NCBI RefSeq assembly: GCF_030413635.1
Contig: NZ_CP129235.1
Span: forward strand, 3,906,001 to 3,970,000
DNA length: 64,000 bases
Reading direction: 5' to 3'
Source: Planococcus shenhongbingii
GTDB lineage: Bacteria; Bacillota; Bacilli; Bacillales_A; Planococcaceae
This document shows, in pieces, positions 63,142-64,000 of the stretch. The position numbers and the translations under genes were made by a program. Each line of letters begins with the position of its first letter. Positions within the stretch are counted from its first letter, which is position 1. The notes under the pieces are model-generated. The model was given only the letters and a program-made list of their open reading frames with translations. It did no database searches and was not told the origin of the DNA.

Positions 63142-63975
63142 TTAATTTAAAAGTTCGAGTATGCGTTCCAAATCCTCTTCAGAGAAAAATTCAATTTCGA
63201 TTTTCCCTTTGTTTTTGCTTTTCTTGATTTGGACATTTGTTCCAAAACGGTCTCTCAGTTCCGATTGCTTTTCTTCTATGAATAAATCTTTTTTCTTTTC
63301 AATTGTTTCACGTGGAACATCATCATTTAATCGCTGGACTAAATTTTCCAGTTGGCGGACGTTTAAATTCTCTTTCACGACTTTTTCTGCGATATCCGGT
63401 ATCAGTTTTTTCTGCCGTAGTCCGAGCAATGTACGGCCATGCCCCATCGTCAGCTGTTTGTCGGAAATCATTTGACGCACATTTTCAGGCAATGCCAGTA
63501 AGCGGATGTGGTTAGCGATATGCGGCCGGCTCTTACCCAATCGGAACGCCAATTGCTCTTGCGTTAAATTTAATGCTTCCATCAATTTCTGGTAAGCTTC
63601 TGCTTCTTCAATAGGCGTTAAATCTTCGCGCTGGAGGTTCTCCAAAATAGCCAGTTCCATCATTTGCTGATCAGTCAGCTCTTTGACAATTGCCGGCACT
63701 TCTTTTAATTTCGCCAGTTTCGCAGCACGGAAACGTCTTTCTCCCACTACCAGTTCAAAATACTTTCCTGATTTTCGCAAGACAACCGGCTGTAAGATGC
63801 CATGTTCTTTAATGGAGTCTGACAACTCCTGCAAAGCTATTTCGTCAAATACTTTTCGCGGTTGATAAGGGTTAGTGCGAATTTCACCGATGCTGATCTG
63901 GTTGATTGTTTCTGTTTCGCTTAATGATTCGCCAGGGAACAATGCATTAATTCCTTTTCCTAATCCTTTAGCCAT
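63142..63975 (-). CDS. parB: Chromosome partitioning protein ParB (Spo0J)
   Basis: A 277-residue CTP-dependent clamp that loads at parS near the origin and recruits SMC. It begins MAKGLGKGINALFPGES; the CTPase motifs are VVGERRFRAA and ENLQREDLTPIEEAEAYQKL, followed by a helix-turn-helix (LAFRLGKSRPHIANHIRLL) and a C-terminal dimer domain. The start overlaps the parA stop by eight bases. A parS-like site lies within the gene. Confidence 0.98.
   Translation of the reverse strand: MAKGLGKGINALFPGESLSETETINQISIGEIRTNPYQPRKVFDEIALQELSDSIKEHGILQPVVLRKSGKYFELVVGERRFRAAKLAKLKEVPAIVKELTDQQMMELAILENLQREDLTPIEEAEAYQKLMEALNLTQEQLAFRLGKSRPHIANHIRLLALPENVRQMISDKQLTMGHGRTLLGLRQKKLIPDIAEKVVKENLNVRQLENLVQRLNDDVPRETIEKKKDLFIEEKQSELRDRFGTNVQIKKSKNKGKIEIEFFSEEDLERILELLN
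63304..63319. promoter_or_regulatory. parS-like site within parB
   Basis: TGTTTCACGTGGAACA matches TGTTTCACGTGAAACA at 15 of 16 positions. A parS within spo0J is a known feature of B. subtilis. Confidence 0.88.
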
Positions 63976-64000
63976 TACGAATCACTTCCCTTGCCAATTC
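63968..64000 (-). CDS. parA: 3-prime end of parA (soj)
   Basis: The last ten codons, read on the minus strand from the window edge, give ELAREVIRNG and a TAA stop that overlaps the parB start. This is the usual ParA C-terminus and gene order, but the rest lies outside the window. Confidence 0.75.
   Translation of the reverse strand, partial: ELAREVIRNG

Noticed and set aside
1..64000. tRNA, rRNA, prophage or insertion sequence
   Set aside because: I looked for conserved rRNA words, tRNA-like cloverleaf motifs, integrases and transposases and found none.

Overview
The window comes from the chromosome of a low-to-moderate G+C Gram-positive rod, most likely a Planococcus-like member of the Planococcaceae (Bacillales). 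Reading leftward from the right edge the gene order is parA(end)-parB, DUF554, mscS, DUF951, ychF, rpsF-ssb-rpsR, yybS, gdpP, rplI, dnaB, purA, an M23 peptidase, walRKHIJ, htrA, rlmH. This is the conserved flank of the Bacillales replication origin. Nearly all of these genes lie on the minus strand, pointing away from an origin that should lie just beyond base 64000. The genus is an inference; the order-level placement is firm.

Region 39.5-64 kb is this core. It carries chromosome-maintenance sites besides the genes: parS-like 16-mers inside walK and inside parB, a perfect Noc-type palindrome upstream of walR, and a dense cluster of DnaA boxes around the small CxxH/CxxC gene next to rlmH. Two families of structured interspersed repeats fill several intergenic gaps, including a tandem array that abuts the ychF stop codon.

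Region 1-39.5 kb is accessory and metabolic. In order it holds: an NprR-like peptide-type regulator; malate:quinone oxidoreductase; small membrane and regulatory genes; an amino acid permease; a CodA homologue whose active-site discriminator residue predicts 5-methylcytosine deaminase activity; a four-carbon sugar-acid cluster (GntP permease, FBA-type aldolase, OtnK kinase, LtnD/GarR dehydrogenase, divergent GntR regulator with phased TGTATAC operators) followed by glycerate kinase and a DASS transporter; PerR-type ahpCF; a D-amino-acid cluster (DauR/YheO-type regulator, RidA, threonine-synthase-like enzyme, D-serine-dehydratase-like enzyme); a SAM-I riboswitch heading an ABC importer plus mmuM operon; sarcosine/N-methyltryptophan oxidase; DUF4317; a nucleoside deaminase; a zinc alcohol dehydrogenase; deoD; and a nitroreductase.

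Several genes are decayed or incomplete: a frameshifted GNAT acetyltransferase tail next to deoD, a short 3-prime gene relic with its own terminator near 29 kb, and partial genes at both window edges. I saw no rRNA, tRNA, CRISPR array, prophage or intact insertion sequence. The most interesting items are the sugar-acid cluster with an aldolase where a decarboxylase is usually found, the D-amino-acid cluster, the SAM-riboswitch ABC/mmuM operon (a candidate S-methylmethionine uptake route), the predicted 5-methylcytosine deaminase, and the origin-proximal DnaA/Noc/ParB sites.
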